Origin: Amanita rubescens
Lineage: Eukaryota > Basidiomycota > Agaricomycetes > Agaricales > Amanitaceae
Direction: 5' to 3'
NCBI GenBank assembly: GCA_015039365.1
Contig: WION01000134.1
Coordinates: forward strand, 1-64,000
DNA length: 64,000 nucleotides
Numbering within the stretch: the stretch's first letter is position 1; each line of letters begins with the position of its first letter. Positions 23,761 through 34,175 of this stretch are shown in pieces. Position numbers and translations under genes: made by a program. Below the pieces are notes generated by a model, which was given only the letters and a program-made list of their open reading frames with translations, had not been told where the DNA came from and ran no database searches.

Positions 23761-25585
23761 TCCCGAGGAGGGACTACTATCATAATTAGGCGTAAGAGAA
23801 TAAATTCGGTAATGTGTGGTAATGCGTGGAGACCGGAGGTTTGAAAGTCGATCGTTGACACGTGGTATGAAGTACCGTATACAACTGTAGGCTTTTGGAA
23901 TTGGTGGTAGATGGCATAGTGTCGACGTGTCGTGTGAGTGGATCATAGCCGGGGGCGACCGACCACCTGGATATGTTTGAGTGTCCTTTACGATGACAAA
24001 ATGTTTGTTGCGGCATTACTTAAGTCTGAAAGGATATGCTCTCCGGGATCCTTGTGAGGTGTAAGCATGACGCTATAATGGGCGACCTTGGCTGTGAGCT
24101 TGGTCTTGCGACAAATCTCTTCGCTGTTTTGCAGCACGGTTGGCCGCTTGTAGGAGAAGTGAACCGGGCGCAAACTTTCCTCCGATATGCTCCTGGTCCA
24201 TTAGGAAATGTACACTTCTCATCTAAATGTCAGGGTGGTCAGTCACCAGGGGCGAAAAAGTGACACAAACCATCTATAGATGCTGCCATTTGTTAAGATG
24301 CTGCGGCTCTGATGCAGATAAACATACCTTAGGTAAAGCCCTTTTGGTGAAACCATCGCGTTGCTACATGTCAACTGTCCGAGTGGCCCACGTGGCCAGA
24401 GCAGAGATGAAATGGACTGCGGACACACTCATATCACCCTCAAGCGCTCAGCAAAGTTCGGTTGTGTCGCCCGTGAGTTAGCCTGCTTCTCTCCGGATCT
24501 TCATTTGTTCCCTGTCGCCCGCTACTTTACTCCAATAGCTGGTTTCCTTCCATGCCTCGAGTCGCGTGATGGCCGGTTGGGAAATAAAGCACCAATCACT
24601 GGCATGGCACTAGGAGAGAATGAAATCAACGCTTCACCGCCATCCGCATAAATTGAGTCATGTTCGGCCATTGCCAAATACAGCATACTTTCCCACCCGC
24701 ACCGGAGAGCGAACAGCACTTGGTTAGAGTTCACGCGCTCTAATTCCGGGGTGGCGACGCGTTCGAGCTCGGGGACGATCTCACCAAAAGTGAGGTGGAC
24801 GTCTGCAGGTCCCATCGACTGACGGCTCAGAGACGAGCCATTTAACATGTTCCGCCCAGCGTACTACGTGAACGAGAGGAGAACAGTATGGAAAGAAGCG
24901 AGGAACGCTGTGTGAGACCCGGTAAGCCCTGCTTCCTCTATTACTTCATATCTGATGGGCTACATCATATAGGCATATAGGCACAGTTGATGGACATTGA
25001 AGAGAGGAATTGACCTAAAGACGACGGGGACACCACCAGAGGCAAGTGCATATCGCTCGTTTACGACTCTAAGTCGCATTTCATCAATCTAACATTTATT
25101 GACCAATGACCAGCCGTGGAGAGTATCGCAAAGAGAGCGCAATGCATCGAATCCACTACGTATTCGCATTTTGGTGGCATGGCAGCATGTCCTACGCTCA
25201 TCGTATGCGCGAACGCAAGGGTTGTTGCTGCCACTGGCGGCGGCGCTTGCGGCAGCCTTGAATGGAGAGGCAGTATCATGGATCGGTTTAGGGTAGGAGT
25301 GGGAGTAGCAGCTTAATGTTCACGCTGGTTCACGACGGGCCACGGTGGGTCACGGGAGTCGTTGTGTCGTTTATGTCGATATGGACCGTGCCACAAGCTT
25401 CTGAGGCTGCCGTAAATTTTGGTTCTAAAATGAACGCTTTACGAGCCATGCGCAATCATCTGTCTCAAATTGTCCAATCTCGATACGTCGTACTACGGGG
25501 AACAAAATATGGGTACATCACACTACAGGGAACGCACAACAGAACGGAACATAGAACAAATTTCACACGACAACAACTTCAAAGC
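23761..25585. other. Intergenic stretch between genes D and E
   Basis: No supported gene. It includes a fragment (24570-24720) resembling 32430-32640 (see repeat entry). A 108-codon minus-strand ORF at 24522-24848 overlaps that fragment and has no domain. Confidence 0.4.
24565..24725. repeat. Dispersed repeat, copy 1
   Basis: Shares TGGGAAATA, ATGGCACTAGGAGAGAA, AACGCTT, CCGCCAT and ACCGGAGAG-GA-CAGCAC, in order, with 32430-32595 on the same strand. Probably a degraded mobile-element fragment; no termini were found. Confidence 0.5.
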
Positions 25586-26180
25586 TCAGTACCTCCTGCA
25601 AGTGAACTTGAAACCAAGGTCACAAGTCTCTCCACCTCTGAGACATTCGTAGAGGTGATCTTTAATACAATGTTCGAAGCGGGGTTCGAAGCGGGTTTCC
25701 TGATGGCCGCAGAATTCGTGCGGCCTTCCATCGCATCTGCAACTGGACCTCACGCACTACAACCACATATTAAAAATCAAATCACGGGCATAGTTGAGCT
25801 ATTCTTACGTGTTTGGGAAAGCCAGGGTGTCCAGGAAAGCCTGGAGGGCCGGGATGTCCGGGTCCAGGAGGGCCTGGGGGGCCGGGATGACCAGGGCCAG
25901 GAGGGCCAGGAGGGCCTGGGGGGCCGGGATGACCGGGGCCAGGGGGGCCTGGAGGGCCGGGATGACCAGGGCCAGGGCCGGGAGGGCCGGGGTGGCCGGG
26001 TCCACCGGGGCCGGGAGGGCCAGGAGGGCCAGGCGGGAAGGGTTCACGGGCCGCAATGGGACCAGCGGCGGCTGCGACGCCGATGAGAGCAAGAGCAATG
26101 ACGCTACTGAAAGCAGTAATCTAGGCAAATGCGTAAGTTTACGACTGTCATAAAGGTTACGGCATGGACTCTACCTTCAT
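25586..26180 (-). CDS. Cluster gene E: secreted collagen-like protein with eight-cysteine C-terminal domain
   Basis: Exon 1 ATGAAG (26175-26180), intron 26121-26174, exon 2 25809-26120, intron 25757-25808, exon 3 25586-25756; 162 residues. Signal peptide MK-ITAFSSVIALALIGVAAAA, short linker GPIAAREPF, then about 70 residues of Gly-Pro repeats built as GP-GHP-GPP-GPP, that is collagen-type G-X-Y triplets with a regular two-residue interruption, ending GFPGHPGFPKH. Exon 3 encodes the gene D cysteine domain: C-x4-C-x-C-x7-C-x13-C-x7-C-x6-C-x7-C, with CRCDG, EFCGH and GETCDLG. If the second intron is not removed, a stop follows ten residues later at 25782, so the splice decides whether the Cys domain is made. 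A 12 bp local duplication (RFEP/RFEH) explains the longer C4-C5 gap. Triple-helix formation is possible but unproven. Confidence 0.78.
25809..26045 (-). repeat. Collagen-like Gly-Pro coding repeat of gene E
   Basis: About 24-33 bp units (GGC-CCT-CCT-GGC-CCT-GGT-CAT type codons) giving GPP, GPG and GHP. The plus-strand frame is also open (25316-26086) because of the repeat and is not a gene. Confidence 0.7.
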
Positions 26181-26258
26181 TGTTATGAGAAGTTGAGGAT
26201 TCGAATTCAACACAGAGGCAAGAAATTTGTCTGTTGAGTGAAGCCGAACCAAGGCCTC

Positions 26259-26351
26259 TTTATAGCTTTTCGACGACGTTGCACAGAATGAATATGTGAT
26301 GGTGATTCCTAACTTCCTCGTTCGAGAAACGGTATGTCTTGCGGCCGCTGG
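26259..26351 (-). promoter_or_regulatory. Cluster promoter of gene E
   Basis: TTTATA at 26259-26264 (AAAAGCTATAAAGAGGCC), 79 bases from ATG 26180. The palindrome is degenerate here: CTTGCGGCCGCTGG at 26338-26351. Confidence 0.55.
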
Positions 26352-29300
26352 GGACTATTTTGATGGTTCAACCACTAAGGGCGTCAGGAGGTGCTCGTGT
26401 TTGCCTCAAAGCATATGCGATCACTATCATGCCTTGATGCAGTAAAACGTGAACCCTGTGTTCCTGGGAAGCCCCGCCAACAACAGAATCGGCTTAGATT
26501 GAATTTCAATGTTCAATGTTTATAGGAACGTGCAGCAGTGAGTCAATACCCGCACGCGGGCAAATGTCAAGCCATCAGCTCATTTTCGCATTTCAGCGAG
26601 GCAGAACGAGATGGTTAGAGGATATTGACTTACGATTGAGTGCAAAATTATCATTCTCCATATTTACGTGAATTAAGCCCGTGATGGTCAGCCGCTGTTC
26701 TCCATTCGATGAAAGGGTTACGGGTTTACGCGGGGGTTGATACGAATCGTCAGGATTTGAGAATGGAGATGTGAGATCGACGCTATGCTAAATAGTATGG
26801 ACACTGTGAACAGGTTTTATGACAGGAGACATGCGAGGAGCGCTTGGGCTGTGTTCTGGCTCGTAGTAAGGGCTGCGTGACCAGGACATGTTAAACCCTA
26901 TTATATTTTTTTGTTGTGAGTCCTTCAAGGCGGTGAAACAGGAAAGTCCGTTGGCTCACCAGTTCCTTTCTTTCGGCGTCCTTAGATCGCTATTATGTCG
27001 AGAGAAGTCGCGCTCGACAGGAGTTAATTTTTTTGTTCCCTTTATGAGTTCGGATGCTCGTATACACGATTTGTCCTACGCTATTTCGCCAGGCATGACA
27101 GCGCCACATACCACTAGGGCGCCTGGAGCCTTTCTAGCCTTGAAGGAGCTATATGAATTTTGCATCGCATGACCGGCGTGACTATACTTGAAGTTGTCGA
27201 CAGCATGTAATGCTGATCACCGATCATGATGCTAAAATACATGGATCACGGGAATGGCACGATGACCAAATTCGATAATGACTCGCATGGTGGTTTTGCA
27301 ACAGATTAGATAATTTTCGAGCACGTCTTCACAGCTTGTCAAAATTTACCGCAAAATATATCTCCACAACGAACATAATAACGGGAGAAGAAGTTGCGAT
27401 TATAGAAGTCCTCAGCAAATCATTGATGCCAAGTAACTTTCCGAGGAACCGGATCTCGGCCGCCTCGAGTACATAAGGTGTTGTTATGTAATCTGCACTA
27501 AGATTGATTTGTGTCAATAACGGCGCAAGGTCATATTTTCGACTGACCTGGGCCCAACGGACTAGTCTTTGTGGGCCGATCCCAAGAGAGACTTGCCGCA
27601 GGTACAACGTTTTCAAATATCCATTAGATTCCAACAAAGATGCGGGGAAGTATCACTTGCTTATTTCCATGCTGATGTTTGGAACTTTAAAGCATACCCC
27701 TTTTTGCGCCGCCAACCTTTATACGGATGCCTTGCTTCTTGAACCGGAAATTGCACCAACTAAATCGAGTCAAATGCTGTGGTGTGAACGCCCTTTTGTC
27801 GCCTTAAACCGACTGCTAGCCGCCAACCCTAATAACATTATTCAAGCTAGCGGCACCGAGATATGTTTTTCCACAGCGTCGACTACAGTGTGGGAGTAGA
27901 TGCAGGAGGAAGATGGTCACAGTGAAAGGGTATCTTACTCATTGGACAGCCATGGTGCAGTGCGTCGTGTTGAGAACGTTTAGCTTCTAGTTTTGGAACT
28001 TGTCCGCCTGAATCAATTATGGAAAGAAAGACAAGTTTGTCCCATCCCCTGATCGTGCCCGATATTAATGCCCTGCGTTTCCTGTATGATATGGTTTAGT
28101 CTTTCCTAAGACGGGCTTTGTGGTCTATGCGGATGGAGCTAAGGTCGCAAAAGACCCTCGAGTCTTTCCTCAACGAAGCGAAATGGGACCGTGCGGATAC
28201 TGACGTCGAGAGCCTCTCAAAATTTCTCCCTTGACGATCCCTTCTGCCTCGTGAACCAGCCATCGAGTATCACCACAAGGACAGGTCGGAAGGTGAGATG
28301 GGTTGGCTCGTCCTCTCCGCCCTCCAAGTTCCTAGCTTACAGGTCATTCGTTTTCCCGGGAAACGCGAGAACATGCCGATCAATGTCCATGACAAGGCAG
28401 CTCATTCTTATTCGGAATCTTCGGTTGACATCCGTTTCAGAATGCCTTCAAGTTCTCCCGAGAAGGTTGACGAACTAGCGAAAAAATGGAAATATGAATG
28501 GATGACAGAGGTAAAATCTAGGCTTTGGGAAGATTTCAGTGATCATCTTTGCCAATGTTATACAGTGATCGGCGACTGTACAGGCCCAGCCGAGAGTTTG
28601 TGTTCGGCACATCTGGTAAACGGATCACTAGGCGAGAATGGTTTGCGGTTGGCATGGAGGACAGCGACATCGCCATGAAACGCCCGGTTGTTTCCCGTCC
28701 CAGGTATCATGACCATCAGCACCCAAAATGTTATACACGAAAGGGATGGTCACGACCATAACAGCCGGTGGCATTGAAAGCGATAGTATCGGAAGACTTT
28801 GATGGAAGATGCCAACGTGCCTGAAATGAGGCAACTCGGGGTTGATTGATGTGCATTTACTCGCTAAGAGTGAAGGGAGAGCCCCGTCACTCTGACGAAG
28901 GAAGGAAGGTGGGTAAAGGAGTCGCTGTGGGCCAAGAATGCGGCTTTAGTCAACGATGTTTTTACGGGGTGTTTGATATTAACGTACAGGTTTCAGCCTT
29001 TCACTTTCATAACTCTGAGCAACGCATTTATAAAAAACAACCCGCTGACATCGCTAGCGATTTGAAAGAACTGCCTGGCGTGGGGCCCAAGTGCAACCAT
29101 TTCGCTGTACCGTTAAATTGCGACTGTGATTGAAGCAACTGATTCTGTACTTTTCAACCACATACGTGGAAGATGCTAGCCCACTCTGTAGCCCCACAGT
29201 CGGTACAGTGAAGACATCAACTGATGGAACCATTCTGGACGAAATCCAGAGGGATGGTCAAGAAAGGCGAACGAGAAGAATATGCGACATACACTGCGCA

Positions 29301-30225
29301 GCGGATGAAAACTACGAGATGACATCACACGCCTCGTGTAAGTGTTAGAGGGAGATAGGATACCATCTTGCGGAAATGAGACACGTGGACTTGAGGTTGA
29401 GCGCTAGGTGATGTTGACGCGTCGGAATACGACGATGACAGGTGTTTTTGAAGGGCGTAATGCAGGGATCTACACGAAGTCAATACGCGACAGAAAAAAG
29501 GACGATTGTAGAATAACACATACTCAAAGCGCTTTTGCCTTATAACCTAGTCAAAAATTCGACCTGCACGCAGATCGAACAGGGATGGCACTGCATTGCC
29601 CTTTTTAAGTATTTTGAGCGTCGCGTTCTCCACCAACGAGGTTGATAAGATCATATCGAGGGCTGAACGACGCATTAGTTAACATAGCGCCCATAATATA
29701 ACATTTCTGGATGCTTAACTGTTCGTTTCTTCTGCGGAGGCGGAGAAGACATGTGCGCCGTGGGAATTTAAAAAATTCAGCCTTGATCCGATACTATGAC
29801 GGTCAGTTACTTCTCGGAAGAATTTTAAACGTGCTTTGGTTCGACTCGAAAGTCTTAAGCCCGGGACCCACGACAAGGAAGCACGAGGAGATAACCCCTT
29901 TCCCGGGAAAAAGGAAACACGCACCTTAACACCTTCAAGGAGACGTAACTAAAAGAAGAGTCAAGAGAGAGACGGTTGAAACAAGGTGTGCAAATTGAAA
30001 CATTGGGGTCAGGAAACCGCGAGCAGCGAGTAGTTTGGCTAGGACTCTCACTGTCCACCATCTCCATCATTCCCTCTTGACGAAAAAAGAAGAAAAAAGA
30101 AGAAGAAAAAATGAAACCTACCGATCTGGGTACGAGTCACTTGCTTTGCCGTCATCCTCGTATGTTCTAGATATCGATGTAATCTAGGAACTTTAGATGT
30201 TCAGGGGGAGCAAGAAGAGACAGGA
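26352..30225. other. 3.9 kb gene-poor stretch
   Basis: No gene could be modelled with confidence. Possible exon-like pieces: 28130-28235 plus strand (MRMELRSQKTLESFLNEAKW) and 28400-28680 plus strand (SSVDIRFRMPSS, then VDELAKKWKYEWMTEV), and 27329-27650 minus strand (YLKTLYLRQVSLG). They may be remnants of one or more genes, but splice sites do not link them into a frame. Confidence 0.35.
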
Positions 30226-30229
30226 AATG

Positions 30230-32260
30230 AAAGGAACCTCCGCTCCTGATGATGGTCGCCCGCCGTGGCTTGCCGTTCCCCATGGATTCGAGAGAACACC
30301 TGCGACAGTGGAGACGTCAAGGATCAAGGGGAACGAGAAAAGAAATCGATTGTCTTGACCCGTCGTCGCCCACCGGTCTTGACGTTCGCCCGTGAAAACC
30401 AGCAACGTTGACAACAGAGACGCAGGAACGAAATGAAAAATAAACGCCCATTCTTCATTGACTTCATAGTCGACCGCTCCGGCTTGATGTTCGCCCGTGA
30501 AGAGGGGCAACCCCCGGCTCTGATGGAGACATCAACTACGAAAATAGCGAAGAAAGAAGGGAACGAAATAAAATTTGTTCATCTCGTGTCGAATCTTCTG
30601 CCCGTCGCCGCCCGCCTGATTTAACGTTCGCCAATGGGAACCTGTGGGTATCAGCGTTGTTGATGAAAAGTCCGATTGAAAAAGGAAAAAAAAGGGAGAG
30701 AGAGAGAAAGAAGAAAGTACGAAACCACATTGAAGCGTTTTTTTATGTTTTTAACTTTTTTTTTCCTTTTCCCTTTTTCCGTTTTTTTAAAAGATTTTAT
30801 GCGCATATGGGTATATGGGGATCGTCCGCCTGGAGTTGACGTCCGTCCATCTAGGGAAGCCGAGCAAGGAAGCAGCCAAAGAGAAAGAGAGAGCAATCCA
30901 GATATGGGTTTTCTTTGCACTTTAGACTTTTTTTTGTTTTTTGTTTTCATGAAAGCGAGCAATGGAATCAGAGACGAGAGACGAGAAAGGTGCGCCAGCG
31001 CTCTAGATGGTTTCGGGTTTTCATTTTGACCGTTGTTTAGTGAATTGACCAACAGCCAGAGCCAGGGGGAGAACAGAAGCAGCCGCAGAGGGAAACGGAT
31101 CCAGAGGAACAGAAATTATTACTTTAAGGCCAGGCCAGGCCGCGGCGACGAAGGATTTGGACGTTACGTCGATGGAGAAGAAATGAACCACGCATCTTTC
31201 TTCGTCTGTCCCCCGCGGCATATTCTCGGATCTTTATTCGTTTCGCCGTCGCCCGCCTCACTTGATGTTCGCCCGCAAGCTTAAATTGTCAGCCGTGAAA
31301 GCGGGAAGAGGGACAATGCGGATTGAAATTGAAGAGAGGGAAGAAGAAAGGATAGCGAATGACCTACATCGCCGTATCGGCAAATCGCATTCTTGATTCG
31401 TGGCACACTGCCGCCCGCCCCGCTTGATATTCGCCCGTAAAGTCAAGAAGAAAGATCTGCAACCAGCGAGATGAGAGACGAGAGAGGTGTGCCAGCGCTC
31501 TCGACTCTTTTCGGGCCTATCCTCTGCTACGATCTATCCAGCGCCTGCTTTTTCGTGGATTTTGATTGGTGTCCTCGCCGCCCGCGTCGCCTGACGTTCG
31601 CCCGTGAGCTACAAGAATCAGCCATAGAAAGGACAATGCAGAGCATGGACAAAATCGAAGAAAGAAGAAAATAGGACCCACGCATTTCCGTATCGGAAAA
31701 TTTGTTGTGGCACTGTCACCCCCCCAGCTTGATGTTCGCCCGTAAAGCCGAAAGAAATATCTTTACCAATGGAGACGTCAACGGCAGAAGTCAAGGAGAT
31801 CATGAAAAGAGACGAAATCTGCCATCTTCCATTGCGTAACGATTCCTCTTCCCCTCATCGCCCGTTGGCTTGACGTTCGCACATAGGAATCTGTGGGTAT
31901 CAGCAACGTCGACCGAGGAGACAAAAAGTCCGATTGAAAGAAGAAAAGAGAAGAAAGTACGAAACCGCTTCTAATCGTTTTATACCCTTTTTAAGTTTTT
32001 TTTTGCTTTGTTTTTTTTCGGCTTTTTTTTAAAGGTTTTATGCGCATATAGGTATATGTGGGTCGTCCGCCTGGAGTTGGCGTCCGTCCGTCTAGTGGGG
32101 ATATCGGGAAAACCAAGCAAAGAGATAAATGAAAAGATCCGGGTTTTCTCCGAGTTTCAAATTTTTTTTGGGTTTTCATAAAGAAGCGAGCCATTGAACC
32201 AGAGGAAACGAGAGAAGGAGAAAGGTGCGCCAGCGCTCTAGGTTTTGAAATCGTCCTGAA
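30230..32260. repeat. Diverged tandem/nested repeat array
   Basis: A core motif GAYGTTCGCCCGTGAA, usually preceded by CGCCGCCCGCC, recurs on the plus strand at 30381, 30486, 30623 (degenerate), 31264, 31426, 31593, 31731 and 31872. Most copies are 105-170 bases apart and are followed by ATGGAGACGTCAAC and GAAGAAAGAAG-type purine tracts. Two longer blocks (30627-31020 and 31877-32250) are diverged duplicates of each other; they share TGTGGGTATCAGC, AAAAGTCCGATTGAAA, ATGCGCATAT-GGTATATG, CGTCCGCCTGGAGTTG and GGTGCGCCAGCGCTCTAG. No coding region is evident. Likely a composite of non-coding element copies. Confidence 0.65.
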
Positions 32261-32429
32261 TTACCAGAGGTCACCAGAGCAAGACACGGGCCCGAGGACA
32301 GACGCGGCGCTGGTGGCGACTGTAATATAAAAAAGTCATGTCACCCGAGAAGAGATGAAAGAATAAACACCCCCGCGCTCCACTCTGAGATGATCTTCTC
32401 CCATCGTGGGTTTTCATTCATGCCCCGCG

Positions 32430-32640
32430 GTCGCCTGGGGTCGCCTGGGAAATACAACGTCAGCCATGGCACTAGGAGAGAACGGAAAAGAACGCTTTGA
32501 ACCCGCCATCTTGTTCGCCATCCCTGGAGTCGTCCTGCTGTCGCCGAACATTTTCCCGGCCATACCGGAGAGTGAGCAGCACGGGCTTGGTCAGGGCTCG
32601 CACCCTCTACTCTCGGGTCTGGCAGCATCGCAAAGGGATC
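32430..32640. repeat. Dispersed repeat, copy 2
   Basis: Partner of 24565-24725, with the same ordered motifs. It adjoins the 30.2-32.3 kb array, suggesting that the element family extends to this point. Confidence 0.5.
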
Positions 32641-33060
32641 CAGATGACGGCTTGACCAGAGCGCGTCTCATCCACCCCCTGCTAGCGTCGGGTTTCCCTC
32701 CGTATTCGGCTTGAAGGGATGGTCGTCAGACATTGGTGGTTATTCTTAATAGAACGACCGCTCACCAACATTCTGTTTTTCCACTTGCCCCCAATACTCC
32801 ACTGAACCTAAAAGAGTTAGAGAAAGTACGGAAGAGAATGGAGGGTGGTTGGAGAGAAAAGGAGAGACGAGATATGAAAACTTACACGCTGCCAGTCGCC
32901 AGTCGCCAGTGCTCGGGGAATCTAGGAAAAATCAATCGAAGAAAGGGAGAGAAAAAGGAACGGAAAGAGAGGGAGGAGGGAAAGCGATCAGAAAAACAAA
33001 CCAAGGGCTCTCATCCCTGCTATCCAAGACGCTTCGCCCGGCGCCTCAATGGTACTGCGG

Positions 33061-34175
33061 CTATATGAGAAAGGGCAGACATATAGAGCAAGTGGAACCG
33101 TACCAAGACGTATTTTCTTCTTCCGTCGGTAATGCCCCCGAAGGTCCAGGGGAGCCACAGCGCGTACCGTCTCCTACGATCTGATGGTCTTTAGCACCGT
33201 CGTCACCAGTGAACATCTGCGCCGTTCCGTGCCAATCCATGTCCAGGCAGAGTCCCTTCACCTCCGAACCGTTGTACCCATCCAGGAACGACTCGTCAAA
33301 TCCTTCGACCACTAACTTGGTTTTGGAGCCCGGTTCGAGGAGTCGCCACAGACACGAATTTGACCATTTCCCGGACTGTAGTTCCGTGAACATCGAGAGT
33401 GGTATTTTAAAGTAGCCCAACGGTTGTTCGCTTTCAGCCCCTTCATCAGGCACCCTGTCGGCCTCGGCCTTCCTTTCTTTGATGCGGGCATCCACCCATC
33501 CGCGGGTACTGTCATCGCACAAGTCCAAAACGTCACTCAACGACCATGGACTATAAAGTTCTTGTATGGAACTGCGTTCATCGTCGGCATCCCAACCGCT
33601 TTCGTCAACCTCTGACTCGAGAGCGATGGGCATACCACCTAGACCGTGGCGCTCTGGAGGATTTTCTATGTCGCCATTGAACATGTTAAGATGAAAATTG
33701 TTATGGAGGAATGGGCTTCACTTGCCTCCAGCGACGGACGCGGCACCGTTGTTGGGACGAGCATCATGATTGGGCGTGATGGCTAAGGCACCCTTGTCAG
33801 CCTTCGTCTAGCCGTGCTTTTTGCCGTTCTTACCTTGGTCACCATTTTCCTTACTCGACGTGTTCTCTGCACATGCCAAGGTCAGACTCGGGTCCCTAAG
33901 AGACGTGGCAACTTACTTTTTCGTACTAAAGCGCCCCGCGTCCCAGAAGACGTCAGCTTCGCCAGCGAGGTTAACATCTTGCGTTTGACGCTCGAGAACA
34001 ATTTTCTCGGTTTTCTATGCGTGCTCATCAACTTGAATGGCAGAAAGGAGACCCACCTCTTTGCAGCCGTCAACCCACTATGGCGCCCGCCCGCGGTGCC
34101 GTCTTTGGTGGATGAGGCCGTACCATTGTCATGATTGACGATGGGAGTAGCACGGTTTTCAAAGTGGTTGTTCAT
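33061..34175 (-). CDS. Conserved-looking hypothetical protein, intron-rich
   Basis: Modelled from ATG 34175 (MNNHFENRATPIVNHDNGTA) with exon 1 33917-34175 and at least three short introns that keep the frame (joins at NTSSKENGDQ, AITPNHDARPNNG and NPPERHGLGGMPIALESE). It continues ESGWDADDERSSIQELYSPW, ARIKERKAEADRVPDEG, QPLGYFKIPLSMFTELQSG, LVVEGFDESFLDGYN and ends SICLPFLI. NHD and GG motifs recur twice near the N-terminus. It is hydrophilic, without a signal peptide or membrane segments. The middle part (SMFTEL, GYNGSEVKGL) looks globular. I do not recognise the family. Confidence 0.6.

Noticed and set aside
25316..26086. 256-codon plus-strand ORF rich in Gly/Gln/Arg
   Set aside because: Antisense to the collagen repeat of gene E. 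The minus strand model has conserved introns and Cys domain.
27329..27899. Overlapping plus and minus ORFs of about 100-130 codons
   Set aside because: Competing frames on both strands without motifs. The minus frame YLKTLYLRQVSLG is the more protein-like but has no start.
28130..28760. Possible multi-exon gene on the plus strand
   Set aside because: Individual pieces look coding but no set of splice sites joins them in one frame. Kept only as a note in the gap entry.
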